From JACVRN01 sp036389255 (GTDB taxonomy: Bacteria > Acidobacteriota > Blastocatellia > Pyrinomonadales > Pyrinomonadaceae): 64,000 nucleotides of DNA. The position numbers and the translations under genes were made by a program. The stretch lies in assembly GCA_036389255.1 (NCBI GenBank), contig DASVQI010000041.1, positions 496,001 to 560,000 on the forward strand, given 5' to 3'. Positions 7,693 through 14,903 of the stretch are shown here, in pieces. Under the pieces are notes generated by a model that had not been told where the DNA came from, searched no databases, and worked only from the letters and a program-made list of their open reading frames with translations. Each line of letters begins with the position of its first letter. Position 1 is the stretch's first letter.

Positions 7693-9480
7693 ATGCCTGC
7701 TCGTGCGGGCATCCACTTGGCGTTCTGCCTTCTGCTCCTCGTTGTAGCCTGCACGCGCTCAGAAGTAATAGCGCAGGAGGCCGCGCGAAGCTCGAAAGCT
7801 ACCGAGCGCACGCGCTACGGCATCACGCTAGACCTCGACGTAGCCGCCAGAACATACACGGGCACGGAGCGGCTTCGCTGGATTAACTCAAGCGACCGCT
7901 CTACCAACGTGCTCTACTTTCATCTCTATCCGAACATGCGCACGGCCATGCAGCGCGGCGCACAACCTTCCGGCCCGGCAGCTTCTAATCCTGAGACGGC
8001 TACGGACGAGCCTAAGCTTGAGGTGACAAGCATACGGTCTGCGCGCACGAACGAGCCGCTTCCCTTCGTACTGGAAGAGCAGGGAAAGACGTTGCGCGTC
8101 ATGCTGCGCGAGGCGGTGGCGGCAGGAGCCTCGACCGAAATCTTTCTGGAGTTCAAGGGCAGCGTGCCGGAGATTGATGTTGATGAGACGGGCCTGCTGG
8201 CCCACCTTATCCAGCAGGTGGGCGCTGTCCTACGGGGCGAGCGGGAGATGCGCCGCGCACGCGACATAAATTTCAGCTCGCGCGGAGTGCTTCTCCTAGG
8301 CACAAGTTATCCGATTCTTGCCGCGCGCGAGGGCGACGACTGGCAGCGCAAGATTGAGCAGAGTATCGGCGACCCCGTCTACGCGGACGTTGCGGACTAC
8401 AGGGTCGAGATACGCACTGCCGCAAACCTCCCGCTCTTTACTTCCGGCGAAGAAACAATGAAGCAGGAGAGCGCCGAAGCGACCCAGACGCGCGTCTTCA
8501 CGGGCGAGAATATGCGCAGCTTCGCCATCATAGCTGGCCGCAGCCTTCGCGCCGAAGAGCGCAGCGTGGGCGGCGTCACAGTCCGCTCCATCTTCACGGA
8601 AGGCCACGAAACTATTGGCCGCCGCGTGCTGGGCGTAGCCAGTGAAGCCCTGCGCGCGTACACAGCGCGTTTCGGCCCGCTTCCTTTCAAATCCGTCACG
8701 GTCGCGGAAGCGCCGCTCGTGGCCGGGCTCGGCTCTGCGGAGTTCTCATCCTTCTCCGTCATAGCGTCCGCCTTCTACGTGGACTTCGATTCTCCCACGA
8801 TGCGTAACCTGCCTGAGATTGTGCGCGAGCAACGCGCCTCTCTGGAAGACAGCCTTGAATTTACGGTGGCGCACGTTATCGCGCATCAGTGGTGGGGCAT
8901 GGCCGTCGGCAACGACCCGGAGCGCTCTCCGGTGCTTGATGAAGCGCTTGCCAACTGGTCTGCGCTTCTCTACTACAAAGAGGTGCATGGGCCGGAGCGA
9001 GCCGAAACGGCTCTGGATGACCAGTTGCGCGGCGTCTACAAAATCTACCGCACGTTCGGCGGCGAAGATATGGAAGCAGACCGCGCTGCGCGCGAGTACA
9101 AGAACTCTTTCCAGTATTCGGCAATCGTCGCAAGCAAGGGCGCGCTGATGTTCGCGGCTCTTCGCCGCTTGATGGGGGACGAGAAATTCTTCGCCGCCCT
9201 GAGGAGCTACTACAACGCGAACCGCCTTGAGGTGGCAGAGCTGGACGACCTGCGCGGCAGTTTTATAGCCGAAGCGCCGATTGAGCAGAGACGCACTGTG
9301 GCGCGCATCTTCTCGCGCTGGCTCTCGCAGAAGCGGGGCGATCAGGACATAGCGCCGCCCGACCCGAAACTCGCCCTCGAACTCGGCCTCCCTCAGACCC
9401 CTGCGAAGAATGAAGGGGGCGGCAACGCCTTCGCGCGTCTGGGTAAATTCTTCTGGCAGCAGATGACGCGGCTGCGTTAG
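7693..9480 (+). CDS. M1-peptidase-like lipoprotein lacking the catalytic Glu
   Basis: A 595-residue lipoprotein. The N-terminus is a lipoprotein signal (LLVVAC, lipidated C20), then a beta-rich M1 N-domain, then an aminopeptidase-N-like catalytic domain with the zinc-ligand pattern H394, H398 and E417 (H-x3-H-x18-E). The motif reads HVIAHQWW rather than HEIAHQWW: the general-base Glu is Val (codon gtt at 8875-8877). The substrate-binding GAMEN motif is replaced by LGSAEFSS. Zinc binding may persist, but normal peptidase activity is doubtful. It may act as a binding protein or by unusual chemistry. ATG at 7693 was taken over the in-frame TTG at 7660 because it gives a compact lipoprotein signal. 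Co-directional with the HEAT-cyclophilin gene upstream. Confidence 0.82.
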   Translation: MPARAGIHLAFCLLLLVVACTRSEVIAQEAARSSKATERTRYGITLDLDVAARTYTGTERLRWINSSDRSTNVLYFHLYPNMRTAMQRGAQPSGPAASNPETATDEPKLEVTSIRSARTNEPLPFVLEEQGKTLRVMLREAVAAGASTEIFLEFKGSVPEIDVDETGLLAHLIQQVGAVLRGEREMRRARDINFSSRGVLLLGTSYPILAAREGDDWQRKIEQSIGDPVYADVADYRVEIRTAANLPLFTSGEETMKQESAEATQTRVFTGENMRSFAIIAGRSLRAEERSVGGVTVRSIFTEGHETIGRRVLGVASEALRAYTARFGPLPFKSVTVAEAPLVAGLGSAEFSSFSVIASAFYVDFDSPTMRNLPEIVREQRASLEDSLEFTVAHVIAHQWWGMAVGNDPERSPVLDEALANWSALLYYKEVHGPERAETALDDQLRGVYKIYRTFGGEDMEADRAAREYKNSFQYSAIVASKGALMFAALRRLMGDEKFFAALRSYYNANRLEVAELDDLRGSFIAEAPIEQRRTVARIFSRWLSQKRGDQDIAPPDPKLALELGLPQTPAKNEGGGNAFARLGKFFWQQMTRLR

Positions 9481-9507
9481 AAAGTTTTAAGCAAGGAGCA
9501 AGGGAAT

Positions 9508-10047
9508 ATGTCTTCAAGAGCTATGGAAAGATTAAGGGCCACGGGAGCAGCACGGCGCGAGAGTATGGAGCGTGCCCGCACGGTTGAAATCGAAGAGAGC
9601 CTCGATCAACTGAGTCGCTGGATGGACGGGCTTTTCCGCATCCCGGGCCTCGGCTGGCGATTCGGGCTGGACGCCATCATAGGCTTGATTCCGGGCGTGG
9701 GCGATACCGTGACGAGCATCGCTTCCTTCTACATACTGGCGTCGGCTGTTCGATATCGCGTCCCTAAAATCACGCTCCTTCGCATGGGCTTCAACATTGG
9801 CATAGATTACGTGCTGGGCGCAGTGCCATTTGTAGGCGACCTGTTCGACGCAGCATGGAAGTCCAACCAGATGAACATGGAGCTGATTCGCCGTCGCGCC
9901 ACCGTCTCTAAAGAAGATGCGCGGCACGGAAGAATAAGCGACTGGCTCTTCGTGGGCTTCATCATACTGGCGCTGATTGCGCTCCTTATAGGCTCCGTAA
10001 CCGTCGCCATCTATCTTCTGAGCCTAATAGTGAAGCAGTTTAGTTAA
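9508..10047 (+). CDS. DUF4112 family membrane protein
   Basis: This 179-residue protein matches DUF4112 in its core: a segment with WRFGLDAIIGLIPGVGD (about 50-66) and a second PFVGDLFDAAWKSN (about 110-125). Two hydrophobic regions (~68-85, ~148-175) suggest membrane anchoring. The function of the family is unknown. A clear AAGGAGC site precedes the ATG at 9508. It lies 27 bp after the M1-like gene on the same strand and is the last gene before a strong terminator hairpin at 10062-10113. Confidence 0.85.
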   Translation: MSSRAMERLRATGAARRESMERARTVEIEESLDQLSRWMDGLFRIPGLGWRFGLDAIIGLIPGVGDTVTSIASFYILASAVRYRVPKITLLRMGFNIGIDYVLGAVPFVGDLFDAAWKSNQMNMELIRRRATVSKEDARHGRISDWLFVGFIILALIALLIGSVTVAIYLLSLIVKQFS

Positions 10048-10061
10048 GCTTCCGGCGCAAG

Positions 10062-10113
10062 GAAAAAGAGAGCGCGCGTGAGAGATGCTCAACTCTCACG
10101 CGCGCTCTTTTTC
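10062..10113. terminator. Bidirectional rho-independent terminator
   Basis: A 16-bp perfect stem (AGAGCGCGCGTGAGAG against CTCTCACGCGCGCTCT) with an 8-nt loop (10085-10092), an A-tract on the left and a T-tract on the right. It sits between the convergent DUF4112 gene (+) and thioredoxin-like gene (-) and can serve both. Confidence 0.9.
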
Positions 10114-10139
10114 TTCAGATTGAATGAAGCGTTTGAAGT

Positions 10140-10634
10140 CTACACGGTCGCTTCCGACTGTGCGGGCTCCTTCTTAGCCGCAGACATCACGCGCTCAAGC
10201 GCAGAAGCCAGCATGTCCAGCCCGCGCTCGCCCGCAGCAAAGCAGCGAAGCTTCCCTTCGGCATCGAAGAGATAGTAGGCCGGAACATAGCCTTGGTCGT
10301 TCTTGAACGCCTCGCGCAGCTTGTGCATGTTGTCAATCGCGCAGGGCTCCGTGATGTTGTACTTTGCTATGGCCTCCCGCACGTCCTCAACGTTGGTGTC
10401 CGCTTCGTAACGAGGCATGTGGACGGCTATCACTCGCAAGCCGTCTTCGCGCCGCGAGTCGCGCCATTCACCCACGCGCGGCATGTTGTCCTTGCAGATG
10501 CCGCAGCTAACAGCCCAGAAATGCACGAGCGTAGGATGTCCCTTGCTCTCGCTCTCGGCCCGCGCCTGCGTCGCATTAAACCACTCCGTCGCATCATCAA
10601 GCGACGGCATCTCCGTCCCTATTCTCAACGGCAT
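10140..10634 (-). CDS. Thioredoxin-fold redoxin (TlpA/AhpC-TSA-like), cytoplasmic
   Basis: A 164-residue thioredoxin-fold protein with the redox motif CGIC (C44, C47) after the FWAVS strand and a cis-proline segment YVPAYYLFD. No signal peptide is present, which is unusual for TlpA-like proteins, so it probably works in the cytoplasm. It lies third in a row with a PerR-like regulator and a 2-Cys peroxiredoxin on the same strand, suggesting a reductant for the peroxiredoxin or a general thiol-repair role. That is inference from context. A hairpin (10653-10699) separates it from the peroxiredoxin gene. Confidence 0.85.
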   Translation of the reverse strand: MPLRIGTEMPSLDDATEWFNATQARAESESKGHPTLVHFWAVSCGICKDNMPRVGEWRDSRREDGLRVIAVHMPRYEADTNVEDVREAIAKYNITEPCAIDNMHKLREAFKNDQGYVPAYYLFDAEGKLRCFAAGERGLDMLASALERVMSAAKKEPAQSEATV

Positions 10635-10652
10635 AATACTAAACCTCAGTCA

Positions 10653-10699
10653 GCAATCAGCATTCAGCTTAGAAACCCACGGGGCTGAATGCTGATTGC
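10653..10699. repeat. Word-hairpin between peroxiredoxin and redoxin genes (CAATCAGCATTCAG type)
   Basis: Perfect 16-bp arms GCAATCAGCATTCAGC (10653-10668) and its complement (10684-10699), with a 15-nt loop. The arm is a reiteration of ATCAGC/TTCAGC words. It lies in the 81-bp gap between two co-directional genes and has no T-tract, so it looks like an intercistronic processing or stability element rather than a classical terminator. Confidence 0.8.
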
Positions 10700-10715
10700 C
10701 GGTAGCTGTTGGCTA

Positions 10716-11282
10716 TTAAGCTTTGATTGTTTCCTGACCCGGCTTCCACTCCGCCTGACAGAGGCCGCCTGTCTGAAGCGCCTGTATGACGCGAATGGTC
10801 TCTTCCGCCGAGCGGCCCACGTTGAGGTCATGCACGACCTTGTAACGCAGTATGCCTTCCGGGTCTATGACGAAGAGGCCGCGCAGCGCAACGCCCTTGT
10901 CTTCGATAAGCACACCGTAGTCGCGCGCCACCTGCTTTGTAGCGTCCGCCGCGAGCGGGTACTTCAAGCCTTCGACGCCGCCCTTGTCGCGCGGAGTTTG
11001 CAGCCATGCTCTGTGCGAGTAGACCGAATCGGTTGAGACGCCTATGATGTCCGCGCCTATGCCCTCGAAATCCTCGTAGCGATCCGAGAAGGTGGTCAAC
11101 TCGGTCGGGCAGACGAAAGTGAAATCCAGAGGATAGAACAAGAGCACTAACCACCTGCCCTTGTAATCCGAAAGCTTTACGTTCTCGTTCAGCTTCTCCA
11201 TGTTTTTGGTCGAAGCCATATCGAAATCGGGAGCGGGCTGGCCTACCATAGCCCTCTCTGTTGCCGGTGCAGTTGCTGACAT
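10716..11282 (-). CDS. 2-Cys peroxiredoxin (AhpC/Prx1-AhpC class)
   Basis: A 188-residue thiol peroxidase that reduces H2O2 and organic peroxides. The peroxidatic cysteine is C58 in FTFVCPTE and the resolving cysteine is C175 in GGLCQAEW near the C-terminus; both are intact. Length and motif spacing match typical 2-Cys Prx. It lies 118 bp downstream of the PerR-like gene and upstream of a thioredoxin-like gene, a natural peroxide-response group. I found no second PerR box in the gap before it, so regulation may come from read-through from the perR promoter. No AhpF-type reductase is in the window. Confidence 0.94.
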   Translation of the reverse strand: MSATAPATERAMVGQPAPDFDMASTKNMEKLNENVKLSDYKGRWLVLLFYPLDFTFVCPTELTTFSDRYEDFEGIGADIIGVSTDSVYSHRAWLQTPRDKGGVEGLKYPLAADATKQVARDYGVLIEDKGVALRGLFVIDPEGILRYKVVHDLNVGRSAEETIRVIQALQTGGLCQAEWKPGQETIKA

Positions 11283-11400
11283 TTAATTTCCTCCAATACC
11301 CTTCAAGAGATATGTGTTTGATTGCTTTTTAAGAGAAGCTGCGCAGATTGGCCAAAAGCTTCTGGCCTCTTGACTCTCGCGCCGCGCGCTTCAAAATCTT

Positions 11401-11826
11401 TTATGCCTGCCGCTCACGTCCCTCGCGGCAATCAGGACACAGGCCGCGCAGAGTCAGGTGAATAGACTCGGGCTTGAACTTCGATTTACGAGCCGCAGCG
11501 CGAAGCAGCTCGCCGGTCGCGGTCAAATCGAAATCCTCAAGCCGCCCGCACTCCGTGCAGATGGCATGGTCATGCCTGTCCGTCTCGCGGTCGTAGCGGC
11601 TCGCGCCGTTGCCGAAGCTGATTTCGTGTATCAGCCCCGCGTCCTTCAGGTAACGCAGCGAGTTGTAGACGGTCGCAAAGCTGATTGAAGGACGCAAACG
11701 ACGCGCAACCTCGAAAATCTCGTTGGCCGTCAGGTGGTTGTCGCTCTCCTGAATTACGCGCAGCACGACCTTGCGCTGAGGCGTCAGCGCCCTTGTGCCT
11801 CCCTGAACTCCGGTGCCTTTTGCCAT
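11401..11826 (-). CDS. Fur-family transcriptional regulator, PerR-like
   Basis: A 141-residue Fur-family repressor: winged helix at about 14-75 (recognition helix in SFATVYNSL), then a dimerisation domain with a His-rich HDHAIC segment. Two CxxC pairs (C90/C93 and C130/C133) form the structural zinc site. The genomic setting (peroxiredoxin and thioredoxin downstream) and the operator upstream favour PerR (peroxide sensing) over Fur or Zur. The sequence alone does not settle the metal. A 17-bp perfect dyad lies over its own promoter (11843-11859), so it probably represses itself. First gene of the peroxide-defence group. Confidence 0.88.
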   Translation of the reverse strand: MAKGTGVQGGTRALTPQRKVVLRVIQESDNHLTANEIFEVARRLRPSISFATVYNSLRYLKDAGLIHEISFGNGASRYDRETDRHDHAICTECGRLEDFDLTATGELLRAAARKSKFKPESIHLTLRGLCPDCREGRERQA

Positions 11827-11842
11827 GATTGTTTAAGCTGGA

Positions 11843-11874
11843 TTTAGAATAATTCTAAACTACCGATTTGTCAA
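11843..11874 (-). promoter_or_regulatory. perR promoter with overlapping PerR/Fur-type operator
   Basis: Reading on the minus strand: -35 TTGACA (11874-11869), 17-bp spacer, -10 TATTCT (11851-11846). A 17-bp perfect dyad TTTAGAAT-N-ATTCTAAA at 11843-11859 covers the -10 and half the spacer and matches the TTAGAATNATTCTAA form of the PerR/Fur box. It ends 17 bp upstream of the perR-like ATG. Binding here would block RNA polymerase, which fits autorepression. Confidence 0.82.
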
Positions 11875-11881
11875 GTGGGCT

Positions 11882-12040
11882 ATATAAAGAGTAGTGGGTC
11901 AATTTCAAAATCAATCACCGCAGAGACGCAGAGAGACGCTGAGAAAAGCTTTCAACTCTCTGCGCTTTCCTCCGCGTCTCTCTGCGTCTCTGCGGTGAAT
12001 TACTTGTTTAGATTTCTAACTGAGCCACTACTATATAAAG
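11882..12040. mobile_element. MITE-like element, copy 1, with 8-bp target duplication
   Basis: A 143-bp element (11890-12032) flanked by direct repeats ATATAAAG (11882-11889 and 12033-12040). Terminal inverted repeats begin AGTAGTGGGTC on the left and AGTAGTGGCTC on the right (read inward). Inside is a perfect 20-bp inverted repeat CACCGCAGAGACGCAGAGAG (11916-11935 and 11978-11997). It encodes no protein and would form one long hairpin. It lies 7 bp beyond the -35 box of the perR promoter. Related copies are at 25520-25675 and 43607-43749, and a core-only copy at 58637-58730. Confidence 0.85.
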
Positions 12041-12073
12041 GAAGAGATAAGCTACTAAATCATCTCTCTACAT

Positions 12074-13138
12074 TTACAGCTTGGGGTGGCGCACGACGAA
12101 GTCTATGAGGGCGTTGACGTAGGTTGGAAAGGGCGGGCACCTGACGCCGTGCGGCTCCAGAAGCCCTGTGGCGTGGGTCGTGTCGTAGGTCTGGTCTATG
12201 AAGAAATAGGGAACGCCGGCGTGCGGAAGCCCCGTCAGTGAGGGCGAGAAGGGAAGCATCAGGGAGGGGCGCACCAGTTTGGGCGGAATCGTCATGCGAG
12301 AGCTTCGTCCCGCGAGCGCGCGAGCGATTTCTTCGAAGAGGTCGTGGGTGGTGAGAGGCGACGGGTCTGCCAGTTGAATTGTTGCGCCCAACGCAAGCTC
12401 GTCCTGTGCCAGTGTAGCCATGGCTTCTACTACGAAATCCACCGGCACCAGATTCAGATGCACCTTGTGATTGCCTATGTTGATGAGGGAGAGAAGGCGC
12501 GGCTGCATGCGCAGGTATTGAATCAGATAGTAGATGCCGTCGTACTTGGCGGTTTCGCCTGTGCGGGAGTCGCCGCATACTACCGACGGGCGATGAATCG
12601 TCACGGGTAGCTCCGATTTCAGCTCATCAACCTCTATCTCGGCCCGGTATTTCGTCTCTTCGTAGTTATTGCGGAAGCCCGCTTCGTGCCGCAGCTCGTC
12701 CTCCAGAATCAGCCCCTTGCGTTTTCCAGCGACGTAGCAGGTGGAGACATAGTGATAACGGCGGAGGTTTTTCAAAGAGCGTGCGAAGCGATTGACGTTG
12801 CGCGTGCCTTCTACGTTAACGAGCCGGGCCACATCAGCCGCGACCGCCAAGTCGTAAATGGCTGCAAGATGAAAGAGCGTGTTGGTCTCTTTCTGTGCAG
12901 CTTCGAGCGCGGCGGGCTCGATGCCCAAATCCGTCTTTGTGATGTCGCCTTCTATTATGCGAAAGCGGCTTTCGGGCGCGCCCGTCTCTTCCACAAGGCG
13001 GGTTATGTCTTGGCGTGCGCGCTCCTTCAATGCCGGCTGTACTAGAAGAAGAAAGCGCGCGTCCGTCTCGGCTAATCGTTTGACCAGCCGACCCGCTATG
13101 AAGCCCGGAAAGCCCGTAAGAAAAATCGTTTCGCTCAT
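12074..13138 (-). CDS. NAD(P)-dependent SDR of the extended/thioester-reductase-like type
   Basis: A 354-residue Rossmann protein with the dinucleotide motif TGFPGFIAGRLV (residues 8-19), a later STCYVAG strand, and the SDR catalytic pair in NYEETKYRAE (Y-x3-K). The order resembles the thioester reductase/male-sterility branch of extended SDRs, which act on acyl thioesters or sugar/steroid-like substrates; the actual substrate is unknown. I chose the ATG at 13138, which starts just before the Rossmann strand and is preceded by AGGGGA; an ATG 51 bp upstream adds only a basic tail. It follows pepA on the same strand with a 73-bp gap. Confidence 0.85.
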   Translation of the reverse strand: MSETIFLTGFPGFIAGRLVKRLAETDARFLLLVQPALKERARQDITRLVEETGAPESRFRIIEGDITKTDLGIEPAALEAAQKETNTLFHLAAIYDLAVAADVARLVNVEGTRNVNRFARSLKNLRRYHYVSTCYVAGKRKGLILEDELRHEAGFRNNYEETKYRAEIEVDELKSELPVTIHRPSVVCGDSRTGETAKYDGIYYLIQYLRMQPRLLSLINIGNHKVHLNLVPVDFVVEAMATLAQDELALGATIQLADPSPLTTHDLFEEIARALAGRSSRMTIPPKLVRPSLMLPFSPSLTGLPHAGVPYFFIDQTYDTTHATGLLEPHGVRCPPFPTYVNALIDFVVRHPKL

Positions 13139-13211
13139 TATCCCCTGCGCTCTACTACGATTCGCCTCTGCCTTGCGCTCAAGGCACACGCGTCTTTCAT
13201 CTCATAAGCAA

Positions 13212-14690
13212 TCAGCCGCAGACCAGCTCAACGAGCGTTCGTACGCCAGTGCCCGTGCTGCCCTTGGGAGCGTGCGGCTGCGGGTCGTCATTCCATGACG
13301 TGCCAGCTATGTCCAGATGAACCCATGGCGTCGTTTCAGCGAACTTGCTCAGCAGGAGCGCGGCTGCCGTCGCGTCGGGTCGCCCGCCGTAGTTCTTGAA
13401 ATCCGCCACGTCCGATTCTATGCGCTTCTTGTAGTCATCACTCACTGGCATACGCCAGACGGGCTCGCCCGCGCGCTCGGCGGCCTCCGTCACGAGCCCG
13501 GCCCATTCGTCGTCATTACTGAAAAGCCCCGCTCTGTGATTGCCCAGAGCGATGATGACAGAGCCGGTCAGCGTCGCCAAATCAACTATGCGTGTTGCGC
13601 CGAGGCGGCGTGCGTAAGCTATGCCGTCTATAAGGACGAGCCGGCCTTCCGCATCGGTGTCCACGACCTCCACGTTGTAGCCCGCGAGCGTGCGCACCAC
13701 GTCGCCCGGCTTGATTGAGCGGCCTGACGGCATGTTCTCTGCGGCGGGCACTATGGCTGCTACGCGGCGGCGCGGCTTCAGTTGAGCTATGGCGCGCATA
13801 GCGCCAAGGACTGCTGCGCCGCCAGCCATGTCGGCCTTCATCTCGTACATGTCCAGACCGTGCTTGATAGAGATGCCGCCCGTGTCGAAGGTGATTCCTT
13901 TGCCGACAAAAGCCCATAGCTCGTCAGGCTCGGCCGCTTCTTCAGGCTCGTAACGAATCACAATCAGTGCTGGCTCGTTGTCCGAGCCTTTGCCGACTCC
14001 CCACAATGCGCCAAGGCCGCGCGACTGAATCTCTCCGGCGTCCAGTGACTCTACAGTGAGGCCGAACTCCGCAGCCATCTCTGCCGCGCGTCGCGCAAAT
14101 TCGCGCGGCGGAAGTGTCGCGCCCGGCTCATCCGAAAGCGTCCGCGTCCAGTTGACGCTCTCGGCCACAATTCGCCCGCGCTCCACCCCGGCCCGCAACT
14201 CGTCGCTAGCCTCTCTGACGATAATCGTCAGAGCTTCCAACGGCGCGCTCTCCTCTTCGCGGCGTTGATAAAACGCGTTCTCATAAAGGCCCAGCACAGC
14301 GCCTTCGGTCGCGGCACGAGTCATGGCCTGTGTTTCGCCCGAGTCCGGAAGAAGAAGAGACAGCCGCCTGATGCGAGATGCGCGAGCCTGTCTCACGGCC
14401 ATTCCCGCACCGCGTCTCAGCGTCTGGCTGTCAAAGCCCGCCCGGTCGCCTGCGCCCAGCAGCAATATGCGCCGCGCGCCGCTTTCGTCCGAAGAGTGAA
14501 AGAGAAGCGACGTGCCCTCTTCACCCTTGAACTCGCCGTCCCGCATGAGCCGCTCGCAAGCTCGCTTGACGCTCTCATCCGGCGCTTCAACGCTTTCGTC
14601 TCTGAAAACGCAGACGGCCACGGCCTCATCCTTAGAGGGTTCCGGGAGGCTCTCGGCCAACTCTATCTTTGGCTGATTTAGATTCTTCAT
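13212..14690 (-). CDS. pepA: Leucyl aminopeptidase (M17)
   Basis: A 492-residue M17 di-metal aminopeptidase that trims N-terminal residues from peptides in the cytoplasm. The catalytic domain shows VGKGITFDTGG (catalytic Lys and first metal ligand), DMAGGAAVLG, and DTDAEGRL, the family's usual NTDAEGRL with Asp for Asn at the first position. The N-terminal domain is divergent, as usual. The ATG at 14690 was chosen; the ORF is open 42 bp further but adds no conserved residues. Upstream is a 213-bp gap shared with the divergent 5'-nucleotidase gene. Confidence 0.92.
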   Translation of the reverse strand: MKNLNQPKIELAESLPEPSKDEAVAVCVFRDESVEAPDESVKRACERLMRDGEFKGEEGTSLLFHSSDESGARRILLLGAGDRAGFDSQTLRRGAGMAVRQARASRIRRLSLLLPDSGETQAMTRAATEGAVLGLYENAFYQRREEESAPLEALTIIVREASDELRAGVERGRIVAESVNWTRTLSDEPGATLPPREFARRAAEMAAEFGLTVESLDAGEIQSRGLGALWGVGKGSDNEPALIVIRYEPEEAAEPDELWAFVGKGITFDTGGISIKHGLDMYEMKADMAGGAAVLGAMRAIAQLKPRRRVAAIVPAAENMPSGRSIKPGDVVRTLAGYNVEVVDTDAEGRLVLIDGIAYARRLGATRIVDLATLTGSVIIALGNHRAGLFSNDDEWAGLVTEAAERAGEPVWRMPVSDDYKKRIESDVADFKNYGGRPDATAAALLLSKFAETTPWVHLDIAGTSWNDDPQPHAPKGSTGTGVRTLVELVCG

Positions 14691-14768
14691 AAAGTCTTGA
14701 TGACCATTCGTATTCTGAAAATATTGATGCAATCCCTAGTGCCGGGCACGCGTGCGGAAAAAGCATTG

Positions 14769-14803
14769 TTGGCGCGGGTTGCTTGAACTGAGTATAATTC
14801 AAG
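14769..14803 (+). promoter_or_regulatory. Putative promoter of the 5'-nucleotidase gene with an inverted-repeat operator
   Basis: -35-like TTGGCG (14769-14774), 18-bp spacer, perfect -10 TATAAT (14793-14798). A dyad CTTGAA-N10-TTCAAG (14782-14787 and 14798-14803) brackets the -10 and could be an operator for an unidentified regulator. It drives the gene at 14904, leaving a ~100-nt leader in which I see no known riboswitch. Confidence 0.6.
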
Positions 14804-14903
14804 AATTCAACGGCTCACCAGTCGGCATTGATTCTGGGCGGTGTCCTACTGTGAACAACTCTTGAATTTAGTAGTCATAAAACAGATGCGGGGCAAGCTT
14901 AAG

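Noticed and set aside
11882..12040. The CACCGCAGAG repeat as a tRNA or structured RNA gene
   Set aside because: It forms a simple inverted repeat with mobile-element flanks and no cloverleaf or conserved tRNA loops.
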